Assembly: GCF_001761485.1 (NCBI RefSeq)
Contig: NC_090773.1
Coordinates: 1,860,001-1,924,000, forward strand
Direction of reading: 5' to 3'
Source: Yarrowia lipolytica
Taxonomy: Eukaryota > Ascomycota > Dipodascomycetes > Dipodascales
Length of the DNA: 64,000 bases
Each line of letters opens with the position of its first letter. Positions within the stretch are counted from its first letter, which is position 1. Under the pieces are notes generated by a model. The model saw only the letters and a program-made list of their open reading frames with translations, did not search any database and was not told the DNA's origin. The translations under genes were made by a program, and so were the position numbers. Shown here piece after piece: positions 53,384 through 63,594 of this stretch.

Positions 53384-56300
53384 ATGTTCACCAAAGTGGA
53401 ATCGTTCGAACGGGAGTGGACAGGTCAACCTGTGACCCGCTATGTGTCCTCTATTTCTGGCATGAGTGTGGTGTTGGTGGACTTCCCTGGTCCTATCATT
53501 AACGCTTACTTAGCTGTTGCCACGGAGGTCCATAACGACTCGGGTACCCCTCATACATTAGAACATCTGTGTTTCATGGGTAGCCAGCAATTCCCATACA
53601 AGGGTCTTTTAGACCAACTTGCGAACAAGATCTACGGCACCACTAACGCATGGACTGACACTGATCAGACGGTTTACACCCTCGCAAAGGCTGGTGATGC
53701 CCAGTTTGCCAAGTTCATGGCGGTTTATCTTGACCATGTGATCAACCCGACCCTGAGAGACTCGTCCCATCTCACCGAAGTTTACCACGTTACTCCTAAA
53801 GCCCGTGAAGCTGGCGTGGTTTTCTCAGAGATGCAGGCTCATGCCCACTCTGCTGACTCGCTAATGGAGAACGTGACACAGAAGAAGTGTTTTCCTGAAA
53901 GCTCTGCTTATAGATCAGAGACTGGTGGCATGCTCGACCCCCTACGTGTGCTCACTAATGAATCCATCAAAGCTTTCCACAAGTCTATGTATGCCCCTGA
54001 CAACATGGTTCTTGTCATCGCTGGTCAGATCGACGAAAATGCTTTGTTTCGTGAACTGTATAAGTTTGAGAAAGAGTGCTTTCCTGGTACTCATCGAACC
54101 TTTCGGCCATTCGTGGACACAGAACCGGATATCATGATCCCGAAATCTGAGACTGTTACCGTGGACTTTCCTGATGAAGACGAGGAGTTTGGCAAGGTTC
54201 AGGTGACTTGGATTGGTCCTGATCACGATGATGGCCTCGCCAACACTGCATTGGACGTACTGGGTGCCTATCTTACTGAATCCGGAGCAGCCCTTTTGCA
54301 GAAAGAGCTGGTAGACATCCCTGACCCCCTCGCTGTCTCCGTCATGTTCTATACGCGTGACTACTTGAAGGTTAGTTTCAGTCTGGAACTTGAATCAGTT
54401 CCTACGAAGAGACTCACTGAGGTCTCTAAGAAGATGCTGAACCTCATCAAAAACCACATTGTCGACCTGAGCCGTGTGCAGGATTGCCTTGAGAACACGA
54501 AGCTGACACTTCTGAAGCGATCCGAAGAGCACTCTGAATTCTTATGCACAACCGTCATTGAGCATTTCCTTTACGGTCGTGGCTCTCTTGAGGATGATTT
54601 CAAGATTAAGGATCATCTTGAGACTCTCGCTACTTGGACCACAGCGCAATGGACTGAAACCATGGTTCGTCTGTTTGCCTCCAACAATATCACTGTATTG
54701 GGTAAGCCCAGTGCCAAACTTGCTGCTTCTATTCCCAAAGAAGCCAAGCAGCATAAAAAACAGCTTCTTCAGAAATTTGGCAAAGAGGGTCTTGAACGAC
54801 AACAGAAGCTCTTGGATGATGCTGAAAGGGAACAAAGCAAGCCTATCCCTTTGGAAGTCATCGAAGAGTTCAAGATCAGCGACCCTAAGATTGCCTTTCT
54901 AAAGTCTCAAACTGAGCGGTACGGGCGATGGGCCGGGGAAGAGGAAGCACTCAGTATCCATTATGAGAAGTTCGACAGCAACTTTGTGAACATTGATATC
55001 TGCCTGGGTGCTCAGAACATCGACGAGGAGCTGCTACCTCTGATTCACCTGATCTATGGCTCAGAGATCTTCAACTTCCCTGTTGAGGGTCTAACAGCTG
55101 AAGAGGTGATGACAGGATTGAACCACGACACAATCCAGTACTACGCGTATGCCAGTTATAAGGGCTTCAACGAGGTTGTGCAGGTACATGTTGAGGCTGA
55201 GTCAAGCAAGTACGAGAAGGTTGTACAGTGGATGCAGAAGTGCCTGCTTGAGACTGTCTGGGACATAGACCGAATTCAAGTCTGTATTGATAAGGCGCTC
55301 AACCAGCTGGCCGAAACTAAGCGCGACGCTGAGTCTCGACTGACCTCCGCAAAGCAGCGTTATCTTTTCAAGAACTCTCTCGTACATGCTGAAAACCTGG
55401 CTTCTTACGAACAGTGGCTCCGGTCTGTCGACATCAATACCGTAATCAGCCAGCTTGAAAAACTAAAGAAACAGTGGTTCAAGAAGGACATTTTTGTCTC
55501 TGTGACTGGTAAGGTCAAGGGGGATAATGTGAGTGCCCCTTGGAAACAATTCTTTGCCACATTGCAAGATACCCCGTCAAAGTTGGCGCTACCTCGGTCC
55601 TATCAACATCTGTCAACGCTGGGAGAGAATCTCAATGCTGAATCAATTCTGATTCCCATGAGCAGCACCAAAACTGCACATTTGAACCTCATGGGACATC
55701 TTGACATGACATATACGTCTTCTGATCACATCGCATTACTCGTTGCCTGTGAATACTTCCAGTGTGTGGAGGGTCCGTTCTGGACGGGACTGAGAGGTAA
55801 GGGCTATGTCTACGGCGCTTCTCTTGGGCCCTACATCGAATCCAAACGCCTTCAGTTCGAAATCTATCGTTCCAGTAACGTATACACTGCACTTTGCGAA
55901 GCCAGGTCTATTGTCAACAGCACAACCACTTTGGATGACACTTTATTTGTTGGTGCGAAGCGATCCGTCATCAACAACTATGCCAATTCTCGGGCCTCAA
56001 ACGCTGCTGCTGCATCCAGCAAGGTTGTGGATGTAGAGATCAAATTCCGAAGTGAATGGACAACTGTGGATGATATGCCCAACTTTGTCGACCAGTTCGT
56101 CAAGGATGTTGAGGCAGTGACAGAGGCAGAAGCAAAGCGCGTTATCCAAAAATATGTTGTTCCTCTTTTCCAGGGTGCGCAAAACACCACGGTGTTTTGC
56201 GCTCTCAACATCGGCGAGGTTGACAACCTTAAGGAGAAGCTGGAGAAGGAAGGCTATATGGTCGAAGTTGAAGAAATCGATGAGGGTGAGTGTGTCAGCG

Positions 56301-56404
56301 ACGAGGGAAGTGAGACTGATAGAGATGACGACGACGGGTCTGAAGATGACGATGACGAATCTGATGGAGATACTGATGATACGTCCTCAAGCGATGATGA
56401 ATAA
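53384..56404 (+). CDS. Large M16-family zinc metallopeptidase (yeast YOL098C-like)
   Basis: The inverted zinc motif HTLEH (His 57, Glu 60, His 61) and the downstream GVVFSEMQAHAHS give the M16 active site. I start at the ATG at 53384 because the next residues (MFTKVESFEREWTGQPVTRY) line up with the start of the yeast homologue. The product is 1006 residues (yeast about 1037). It has the double M16 core, each half with weakly similar repeats, and the two halves enclose a chamber that cleaves peptides. The last 60 residues are a very acidic Asp/Glu/Ser tail. The substrate and compartment are not known for this subgroup. A possible mitochondrial-like N-terminal extension exists in another frame. 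Confidence 0.9.
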   Translation: MFTKVESFEREWTGQPVTRYVSSISGMSVVLVDFPGPIINAYLAVATEVHNDSGTPHTLEHLCFMGSQQFPYKGLLDQLANKIYGTTNAWTDTDQTVYTLAKAGDAQFAKFMAVYLDHVINPTLRDSSHLTEVYHVTPKAREAGVVFSEMQAHAHSADSLMENVTQKKCFPESSAYRSETGGMLDPLRVLTNESIKAFHKSMYAPDNMVLVIAGQIDENALFRELYKFEKECFPGTHRTFRPFVDTEPDIMIPKSETVTVDFPDEDEEFGKVQVTWIGPDHDDGLANTALDVLGAYLTESGAALLQKELVDIPDPLAVSVMFYTRDYLKVSFSLELESVPTKRLTEVSKKMLNLIKNHIVDLSRVQDCLENTKLTLLKRSEEHSEFLCTTVIEHFLYGRGSLEDDFKIKDHLETLATWTTAQWTETMVRLFASNNITVLGKPSAKLAASIPKEAKQHKKQLLQKFGKEGLERQQKLLDDAEREQSKPIPLEVIEEFKISDPKIAFLKSQTERYGRWAGEEEALSIHYEKFDSNFVNIDICLGAQNIDEELLPLIHLIYGSEIFNFPVEGLTAEEVMTGLNHDTIQYYAYASYKGFNEVVQVHVEAESSKYEKVVQWMQKCLLETVWDIDRIQVCIDKALNQLAETKRDAESRLTSAKQRYLFKNSLVHAENLASYEQWLRSVDINTVISQLEKLKKQWFKKDIFVSVTGKVKGDNVSAPWKQFFATLQDTPSKLALPRSYQHLSTLGENLNAESILIPMSSTKTAHLNLMGHLDMTYTSSDHIALLVACEYFQCVEGPFWTGLRGKGYVYGASLGPYIESKRLQFEIYRSSNVYTALCEARSIVNSTTTLDDTLFVGAKRSVINNYANSRASNAAAASSKVVDVEIKFRSEWTTVDDMPNFVDQFVKDVEAVTEAEAKRVIQKYVVPLFQGAQNTTVFCALNIGEVDNLKEKLEKEGYMVEVEEIDEGECVSDEGSETDRDDDDGSEDDDDESDGDTDDTSSSDDE

Positions 56405-58757
56405 CTAGACGATACAGTAATAATAGACACTGATACATTCGTACGATCTGTAAAAAGCAAATTATAGCGCCGTGGTGCCAATGGGTGGCCACTTGCATAG
56501 CTTGGAGTGCTGGAGTATGGATCATTAAATGCGGCGGAATCGACGATTATATATTTTCTCTGCGCTCATTAGAAAGCTAAGTTGGTACTTGTAATATATG
56601 AACATGAATATGATTAGAAATGCATATTAGGGTTTCCTTTAGTGTAGCTACAATTAATTGTTCTTTATAGTATCGTAGACATTACAAATGATTCGTCAAC
56701 GCTCGAGTCACAATTGCTGTAGGTTTCTGTTTAACTTTCATCCGTGTGGGGGTCTGGTGGGGGTTCACAACTGCATCGTCGTGTGTACGAGTGTAACTTG
56801 TACTGTACTACTGTACGAACACCGGTACAAGTATGTACTGTATTGGTCTTAATACCAGTGCAATGTGAAATGAAGAAATCCATATCAACTTTAATGACAA
56901 CTTTGGGGTTGTCTATATAGGGGCAAGTAAGTACAGTCAGCACTGTTCCGCTAAGTGTGTCTGAATAGTGTTTCAGCAACACTGTCGTACAGGTCCACAC
57001 GCGACAAGTATTAGATGGAACGTGTACTGTAGTCACAACGCGTATGATGCATCTTCCAATTATTAAAAAAATTGAAAGGCTCTATACAGCACTGCGCTGG
57101 GTGTATGAGATACACGTGCATTTACGAATACTATCGTACACCAGCAGTTGCGAAGATATCTTTTTGTTTTTTCAGTCTGTTCTACTGATCGTGATTAGGT
57201 CCTTATTCGCAGGCGCACACCTCTGACACGTTTGCACAATCCTTGAAAGATACCGGGTATCGATTAATCATAAAGTCAAAAACACAAAAAAAACAAAAAA
57301 AGTACAACGAGTCACATTCTCCAGTTGATTGCAAGACAAGGTTGGACTAACATCGCCACAACCTACTGCTTATATGTTAGATGTTCAACATAAAAGTAGT
57401 TAATATGCCGTGTCCTATTACTCTTGAATTATCATTTCACCCTGAAGAGTAAAAGCTGTAGTTCGGGCTTTTCTCGTTTTCGGAACGTTGGGTGGCAGAG
57501 CAGATACAACGCGTTCTGTTGTGCCATGTTATACAGACGTACATACAGTAACCCCTGTACATAATGTGTTGGTACGGACGGGACATAATCTGCTCGATGT
57601 CATCATTAGGGAAATCCCAGTCGTTGGGTGGGTGTCTCTTTTTTTGTCGCAACCTTCGCGTTTAGGTCGTAGAACCCTTGTGGTTGAGCCTTTTTTTTTT
57701 TCCTCTTTTGAACCCTCCTTCTCGCCACCCTCTTGTAACTTGCCCACTCGTAGATAACGTCGTCCAGCTTTACCTTCTGTTTACACATGCGCCAATCCGT
57801 AGCTTAAATGAGAGCCAAGGAGAACGCCTGGTATTACTCTGGCAGGCGTTTTTCGTCTAGGTGCATCTTCTCCCACCTCCTTACCTTTCCCATACATCAT
57901 ATTGCGCAGATGGTATTGTCAGTGCCTGTGTGTCACAAGAGCACATCTTATTCGCTAGCTCTCTTTTATACCTGTTCCGCACCGGCTTAAACGGTTCCCC
58001 AGTAACATGCAAAATGATCAAGCCAAAAGAATTGCCTCAGGCTTGGCAGGGACATGAGATGCAATAAGGTTTCTCCACCGCCCACCCATCGTACCAAAAC
58101 TTGGAGGGAACCTCAACGATATATTAGCATAGGATGTAGCGCCGCGTGTGAAGGGGAGCACTCTACGATAAAAGCCACCTTTTGAATCCTTTCTTTAGAA
58201 AATCCTGTCCGACCCACGTATTCAGACCAGCTAGATCTCTTCCGTAGGGGAAACCCCTCTGCTTGTGCTCCCAAAATAGACTGCAAAATGAGTGGGTCTC
58301 TGAAATATTAACTTTAATTTTGTCATTTCCAAAGCTAAGTTAAACCTAATTTAAACTCAAGTCTTGGCATCGAGTCTTGGCTGCACTTGGCTCCAGCACA
58401 GCCGCAAGCCGACAGTCGCGCATCGGATGGTATTTTTGTTGAACCAGGAATATAAACTGACCAAATTATGTTGCATTTTGGATATCTTGCACTTATTAGG
58501 CTCTTCTTCTTCTAAGACTGTGCTCGCATCTTCTGTGTCTGTTGGGCTCCGGCGCACTTGTGAACGTAACCAGAAAGTTTTGAGCGTCTTATCTTGGCCC
58601 ACCCTGTATAAGCTTTTAGCTCGGTCTTGGCAAACTGCTTATTCCGGGTCTATCCCAACAGAGCGCATATAAAGGGCCTTGGCGCCATCCCCATTACCTT
58701 ACCGCATCCCTTACCACACGCGAAAACAAAGCCCACGGCCACCCAAACATTTTGAAG
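56405..58757. other. 2.35-kb gap between the M16 peptidase and the WOPR gene
   Basis: No supportable gene. It holds A/T runs (57040-57300), GTAC words (56800-57000), a T-run at 57690, and a stretch at 58060-58300 rich in GC with no family features. The right end is the WOPR gene promoter. Frames here (for example 57488-57757) look like shadows. Confidence 0.5.
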
Positions 58758-59798
58758 ATGGAAACATATCACGGTTATGTCCGAACGCAGTTGGATGCAA
58801 TCCTCCTTTTTGAAGCATGCCAACTCGGCTTGCTCCCTCGAATCCGTCGACGGCTGACAGAACGAGAACGACTACAAGTGAGATCGGGCTCAGTTTATGT
58901 ATGGGACGAGAGAGAGGCGTCAATGAGAAGATGGACCGACGGAAAGGCATGGAGTGCCAGTCGAGTCAGTGGCTCATTTCTGACATACAGAGAAATGGAG
59001 GGTAACAAAAAACACCCAGTTGCCAGTCCAAAGGAAAAAGAGGAAGGTTTCAAGTACAAGGAAGGTGGACTTTTCAAGCAATCTTTCAGCATCACCACTG
59101 CTACCGGTCTCAAGCTTCACTTAATCAGTTACTACACTCGAGAAGATGTGAACCAAGGCAAGCTGGCTCAGCCTAGCACTGACTCTCGCCTTAAACATAT
59201 CCAAATTCCTATTGAGAACTACCCCGATACCTCTCCTAGTGCATCTTACCAGAATCCAGCTGTTACACATGTCCCTCTTCAGTATGGGTACAGACAGGGC
59301 ATCCCTATGCCAGGACAGATGCCAGGACAGATGCCAGGACAGATGCCAGGACAGATGTCAGGACAGATGCACCCCCAGATGCAACCCCAGATGCACCCCC
59401 AGATGCAACCCCAGATGCATAATCATATCTCTAGCCATGCTCCTAGCCATGCCCCTAGCCATGGGCCAAGTCAGCACATGCACATTCCTTCTCATCATTC
59501 GTACCACCCATATGCTATGCACCACCCAGCCTCCCATGCTCCTCCACAGCAGTATGGAACCTCACCTCCATACTATGACTACTCTCAGCCTCCTTACTAT
59601 CCCCAGCAACCTCAGCCCCAGCCCCAGTACTCTTTCCGAAGATCACCTGAGCTGCAGATCCCCTCTCCTCCTCCCACGACACACTCTCCTAAGACTCCTC
59701 CAAAGGAAGGAAAGACTCTCCCTCCCTTGAAATTGGCTGAAAAGTTGGGAGGTGAAGATCAGAGAACTATTCACATGCTTAACCGTGTCTTCATTTGA
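58758..59798 (+). CDS. Gti1/Pac2 (WOPR) family transcription regulator
   Basis: Members include Candida Wor1 and Histoplasma Ryp1, which switch morphology, and Pac2/Gti1 of fission yeast, which control nutrient response. I start at the ATG at 58758 (346 residues). The WOPR domain fills residues 1 to about 135: TYHGYVRTQLDAILLFEACQ in the first half, RRWTDGKAWSASRVSGSFLT (the conserved DNA-contacting segment), and GGLFKQSFSITTATGLKLHL in the second. Behind it is a low-complexity region with tandem MPGQ and HPQMQPQM units, a His/Ser run and Gln/Pro/Tyr-rich sequence. The tail KTPPKEGKTLPPLK ends the protein. It may influence dimorphism in this yeast, which is inference. Single exon, intact. Confidence 0.93.
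   Translation: METYHGYVRTQLDAILLFEACQLGLLPRIRRRLTERERLQVRSGSVYVWDEREASMRRWTDGKAWSASRVSGSFLTYREMEGNKKHPVASPKEKEEGFKYKEGGLFKQSFSITTATGLKLHLISYYTREDVNQGKLAQPSTDSRLKHIQIPIENYPDTSPSASYQNPAVTHVPLQYGYRQGIPMPGQMPGQMPGQMPGQMSGQMHPQMQPQMHPQMQPQMHNHISSHAPSHAPSHGPSQHMHIPSHHSYHPYAMHHPASHAPPQQYGTSPPYYDYSQPPYYPQQPQPQPQYSFRRSPELQIPSPPPTTHSPKTPPKEGKTLPPLKLAEKLGGEDQRTIHMLNRVFI
59305..59460 (+). repeat. Coding tandem repeats in the WOPR gene
   Basis: About five 12-bp units encode MPGQ, followed by units encoding HPQMQPQM and SHAP. They lie in the Gln/Met/His-rich region and are in frame, so length change would leave the frame open. Confidence 0.85.
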
Positions 59799-61054
59799 GG
59801 AAGACACGATTTTACACAATACTGGGTATATAACTAACGGATATAAATGTTTTGCTTCTTCCCATTTCCAAGATTTGTAGATCTCGCTACAGCACGATGT
59901 GCAGAACTGTGCTCTTTACACCTCCCTCGTGGAACAACCTGTACAGTACAGTATTCACTAATCCTGGCATTGGTACTATATTTAGTCACGAGTATTCGCA
60001 CTACGGCACCGTATACACATAATATGCTGGACCATTATTGGACCAGTTCAAGAATTTGTAGAGTTTCTCTTTTGATTCATCTGCAACTACCAGTTACTTC
60101 ATATAGTCATATGTATTCGTGATGTTCGTGCTAGGGCCCATCAATAATACGCCCCACATTTGCACAGCCTTGGATCTAGATATACTTCTCTACAAGTAGC
60201 GCCAATGCAGCCTTAAAACCTCATTTTTATGGAAGTGCATCTCAAAGCTACAAGTACCGCCCATCCATAGTCCTACAAGCAGTTCAAGGTCCCTTTGAGT
60301 AATGTGTTGCTACTGAAACGTACATACTGCTTACAGTACTGTACATACTGTTTACAGTACATACTGTAGAGCTATCTTCTACCCTCTTCAAATACTGTGT
60401 TGCTAGGACTTCATATTAGTACTTTTAGAATACACTCCACTCCACGCGTGAAACTGCAAAATGGTTATGACCCAACAGTTGCCTGTATCTTCTTCTACCT
60501 CGTAGGTAAATCGCCGGCGTTTATCGGACTTTTAAAAACCCGACAATTTTACTTTTCATTGCACTGCCATCCTGCGTTCGTTAGTGTGAAAGTAAAACGT
60601 TGCTAAGCAAAAATTTAATTAATACACACATGTCGTATTTAGATGCCTCGACTCTTTGCGCAGTCAGGTTTCAGTCTGGATTAAAGTTTGAGAAGAAACT
60701 TGGCTATGGCTTAGCTTCATCCCCCGGCCGTAAACAACTTGGCTTCTGCGTTGTTAACTCAAAATGATGTTGAGAGAGCAACGTCGCAGAAGTAGCATAA
60801 AGTTGTATACATGGTAATCATTTAATGGACTTACACAAGGGATCCAATAATATCATCTTTTGTGTCACAATGTGAAGGGTTGGTGACTCCCACGAATCCA
60901 AATTCTAGTCCTACACTCCCTCCATATCTTTGCTCTAAAACCATATGACAGTTACGGTTAACATAGACTCGGCCGAAACTTTGCATGTCTGTAACCTACT
61001 GTACCGGATGTACTGTACTTGTTGTACACACCAACATGGGTACTCATACCACAC

Positions 61055-61360
61055 GATTACGAGTACCTTGTACATCATCAATTACTTGTAGCGGTGCAAT
61101 TATTAGCCGCCTTTATCCGAATTCACGTGTTACATTTTATTTTTTTGTGCGTTGATCCGGTGGTGTCGCAAAAGTACCAATATGTGCGTGAGATACTCAT
61201 GGTGACGAACTCAAGAGTACAAGTACATCATAATTACTCGTGTCGGTGCAATTATTAGCCGTCATTATCCGAAGTCACGCGTTACAAATTTATGTGTAGA
61301 TTCGATGGCTCACAGAAAAAGTATCGATATGCGCGTGAGATACTCCTGGTGACAAACTCT
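61055..61360. repeat. Diverged tandem duplication, unit about 150 bp
   Basis: Both copies contain GGTGCAATTATTAGCCG (61093 and 61245), then ATCCGA and GTTACA blocks, and end GCGTGAGATACTC, TGGTGAC and AACTC. The first copy ends near 61212, the second near 61359. The divergence of about a fifth suggests an old event. There is no open frame across it. Confidence 0.8.
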
Positions 61361-61615
61361 ATTGAAGGTAATACCCGGTGGGGTAATACCTGGCTAATTC
61401 CTCACATAATGATGAGATGTCACCACATAGTAATGAGAGGAATCAGCTGGGTCGTAGACGAGATGTCCTTCCTGTAGATAGTTTTATCCACTGATCTAGA
61501 ATCTCTTTTCTGGTGAATGAGCAAGCACACACCAGAAATCGGAACGCCGTGTCCCTAGAAGTGGGTTGTAAGTTGTTAATTAACTATATCACATCAATAA
61601 TACTTATGATCTTCA
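61360..61615 (+). mobile_element. Solo LTR (fossil), nearly full length
   Basis: Same family as 62507-62769 and 320-434. It shares GGTAATACC, CTGGCTAATTCCTCACAT, CGTAGACGAGATGTCC, GATCTAGAATCTCTT and the end CTTCA. The length is about 256 bp. No internal region or partner LTR with an element between was found. No target-site duplication is clear. It is diverged from the copy at 62.5 kb, so old. The LTR family may be Tyl6-like, which is unconfirmed. Confidence 0.7.
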
Positions 61616-61621
61616 ATAAAC

Positions 61622-61709
61622 TCAAGAGCATTCGCCAATTGGCCGCCTACACACGTGATCCCAAATTCAAGAGCATTCATTCGCTAATTTGCCTTAGGTA
61701 CACGTGATA
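61622..61709. repeat. Short diverged direct repeat beside the LTR
   Basis: TCAAGAGCATTC followed by a CACGTGAT block occurs twice, about 45 bp apart. It adjoins the right end of the LTR at 61360-61615. Confidence 0.6.
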
Positions 61710-62163
61710 CCATGGGAGTGGGATGTACGAGAACATATACCAGTACGAGTATCCTACATGTAGCGGTACAAGTAGCGGCAGTGCTCGGCCTGGTTTGGTA
61801 CTGTACAGTATGTACTACTGTACCTATTGTACATACTGTAATATGTAAGACCAATGGTGGGTCTGCTGTGTTAGTTCGATTTCATGTTAAGAGATAATCA
61901 TTTGAAGAGATAATTTTTCACCTCACAAGTAGAAGTACAAAATATATAAGTAGAAGTACAATATATATATGGAGAGCACCGCTCGCATTGTCCGGTATCC
62001 GTATGTGTTTAGAGCTTACTGTAGAGGCTCAGATGGATGCGATATGCTCCAGCACGAAGAATCATACCCGAAAATGGAGAGAAGATTACAGACAGCAATC
62101 ACTCGTATCAGCCTTTGTTGTACATACTGTACATACTTGTATTTATACTTGTCGAATGTGACG

Positions 62164-62196
62164 TAATTACAGTATGTACTGTACATACTGTAATTA
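62164..62196. repeat. 33-bp palindrome with a one-base centre
   Basis: The left arm TAATTACAGTATGTAC (62164-62179) is the exact complement of the right arm (62181-62196), around a central T. It is the longest perfect inverted repeat I noticed and contains the TACAGTA/TGTAC words that recur in the gaps. Confidence 0.95.
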
Positions 62197-62506
62197 GTAC
62201 TCTGTGGGATATTCTTTGGTACAACTACTGTAGTCAATGCCTGGAGGCCATCACAGGAACAATTTTTAACTTGGTCGTTCATGAAGCATCGTGTTGAGTT
62301 GCTGAGTATTTTTTCTATAGATGGGCATGCTTCGAGTCAGAGAACTGATGGAGGGTTTGCATGCTTCCTAAGGCGCGGTTGCACGATCTAGAGCTGGCAT
62401 AAGTACTTCACGCCAGTACCAATAGGTACAAGTGTTTATACCGGTAGCTATCTTTACAGTGTACAATTGGTATGAACTCTTACAGTTGCAGTATTTACTG
62501 TACTTG

Positions 62507-62769
62507 TGTTGTGGGTAATACCTGGTAGGGTAATACCTGGTAGGGTAATACCTGGCTAATTCCTCACATAGTGATGAGAGGAACCAGCTTGGTCGTAGAC
62601 GAGATGTCCATCCTGTAGATAGTTTTATCCATTGATCTAGAATCTCTTTCTGGTGAATGAGCAAGCACACACCAGAAGGGTGTGTGCTACTATCAGAACG
62701 TGGTGTCCCTAGAAGTGGGTTGTAAGTTGTTAATTAACTATATCTAATCAATAATACTTATTATCTTCA
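62507..62769 (+). mobile_element. Solo LTR (fossil), the most complete copy
   Basis: Starts TGTTGTGGG and ends ATCTTCA, a TG...CA arrangement as in yeast LTRs. The length is 263 bp. A 15-bp unit GGGTAATACCTGGTA is repeated three times at its left end. No internal region and no clear target-site duplication are seen, so it appears to be the remnant of LTR-LTR recombination. The right end lies only 84 bp before the RRG9 ATG I chose. The family is uncertain. Confidence 0.75.
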
Positions 62770-62853
62770 ATAACTTATACCGGCGGTACTTTTGTAGTCT
62801 TGATCACTTATATTAAGGTTGGTCACGTGCTTGGGTTGATAAATGCACTCGTT

Positions 62854-63594
62854 ATGCACTCCATGGATAATTTAATTTATGGCAAATTGTCCGCATCATT
62901 ACAAGTTGCAGACCATATGATCAGACATTATTCGAAACTTGTGGGTTCCAGAAAACACCTGAGCAAAACATTTCCTGGGAAACTCACGTACAGGAAAGCT
63001 ATCAGCAAATTACAACAAGGCAACGATCTAGCAGACTCGAGGGATGCTCAACAAACCCAGGGTGGCGCTATAAGATCAGAGGCATCCTCATTTGACAGGT
63101 CAAAGCGGTCGCGCGGAAAATCATGGAAGCTTCCAGAGTTGGCTTTGAGTGAGCAAAAGGTCATTGAAAGACAATCTCGTGTTACACCTGAGGGGTGGAG
63201 GTCGATGGACCTCCCTGAGTGGCAGCGGGCAAAATTTGGAAAGCTTGATAAATTGCAAGAACTTGAGAAACGTCGCCAGCTTGCTCTTAGTACTGGAGAT
63301 GTTGCTAAATGGCTAGGACCCCATCAGAAGTATGTGCGGGATCTGAATCAACCAGTTCAGGCCTTGTGGAGACCACAGAGGAAGCTTTCGCAGGAAAAGC
63401 AGGTTATGGTATACCAATTATATCAACAGGGGAGAACAATAGGCGCTATCGCAAAAGAGTTGAAGATCAGTTCGGAGGCGATCCAGCGTATTGTTAAGGC
63501 GAAGAAGCAAGAGACGAAACAATTTGACAGAGATAACGAGAAGGACCAAAAGAAGGACAAATGGAGGGACTTGCTGAAGGTGAGAGAGACCTAA
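62854..63594 (+). CDS. RRG9: Rrg9 (neugrin family), mitochondrial respiratory-growth factor
   Basis: Rrg9 is a mitochondrial protein needed to keep mtDNA and respiration; its animal relative neugrin (NGRN) works in mitochondrial ribosome/RNA processing. I start at the first in-frame ATG (62854; 246 residues), as the frame further upstream opens with no ATG. The family blocks are LPEWQRAKFGKLDKLQELEK (about 143-160), then WRPQRKLSQEKQVMVYQLYQ and TIGAIAKELKISSEAIQRIV, a helix-turn-helix-like segment. The C-terminus is charged (KDQKKDKWRDLLK). An N-terminal stretch rich in basic and Ser residues could be the presequence. A second Met at 62863 is also possible. The solo LTR supplies most of its immediate upstream sequence. 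Confidence 0.88.
   Translation: MHSMDNLIYGKLSASLQVADHMIRHYSKLVGSRKHLSKTFPGKLTYRKAISKLQQGNDLADSRDAQQTQGGAIRSEASSFDRSKRSRGKSWKLPELALSEQKVIERQSRVTPEGWRSMDLPEWQRAKFGKLDKLQELEKRRQLALSTGDVAKWLGPHQKYVRDLNQPVQALWRPQRKLSQEKQVMVYQLYQQGRTIGAIAKELKISSEAIQRIVKAKKQETKQFDRDNEKDQKKDKWRDLLKVRET

Larger units (their letters stand above)
59799..62853. other. 3-kb gap with repeats between the WOPR gene and RRG9
   Basis: No supportable gene. It contains the WOPR 3' flank, GTAC-type palindromes (60320-60370, 61800-61845, 62110-62196), a tandem duplication (about 61055-61360), two solo LTRs and a short direct repeat at 61622-61709. Confidence 0.6.
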
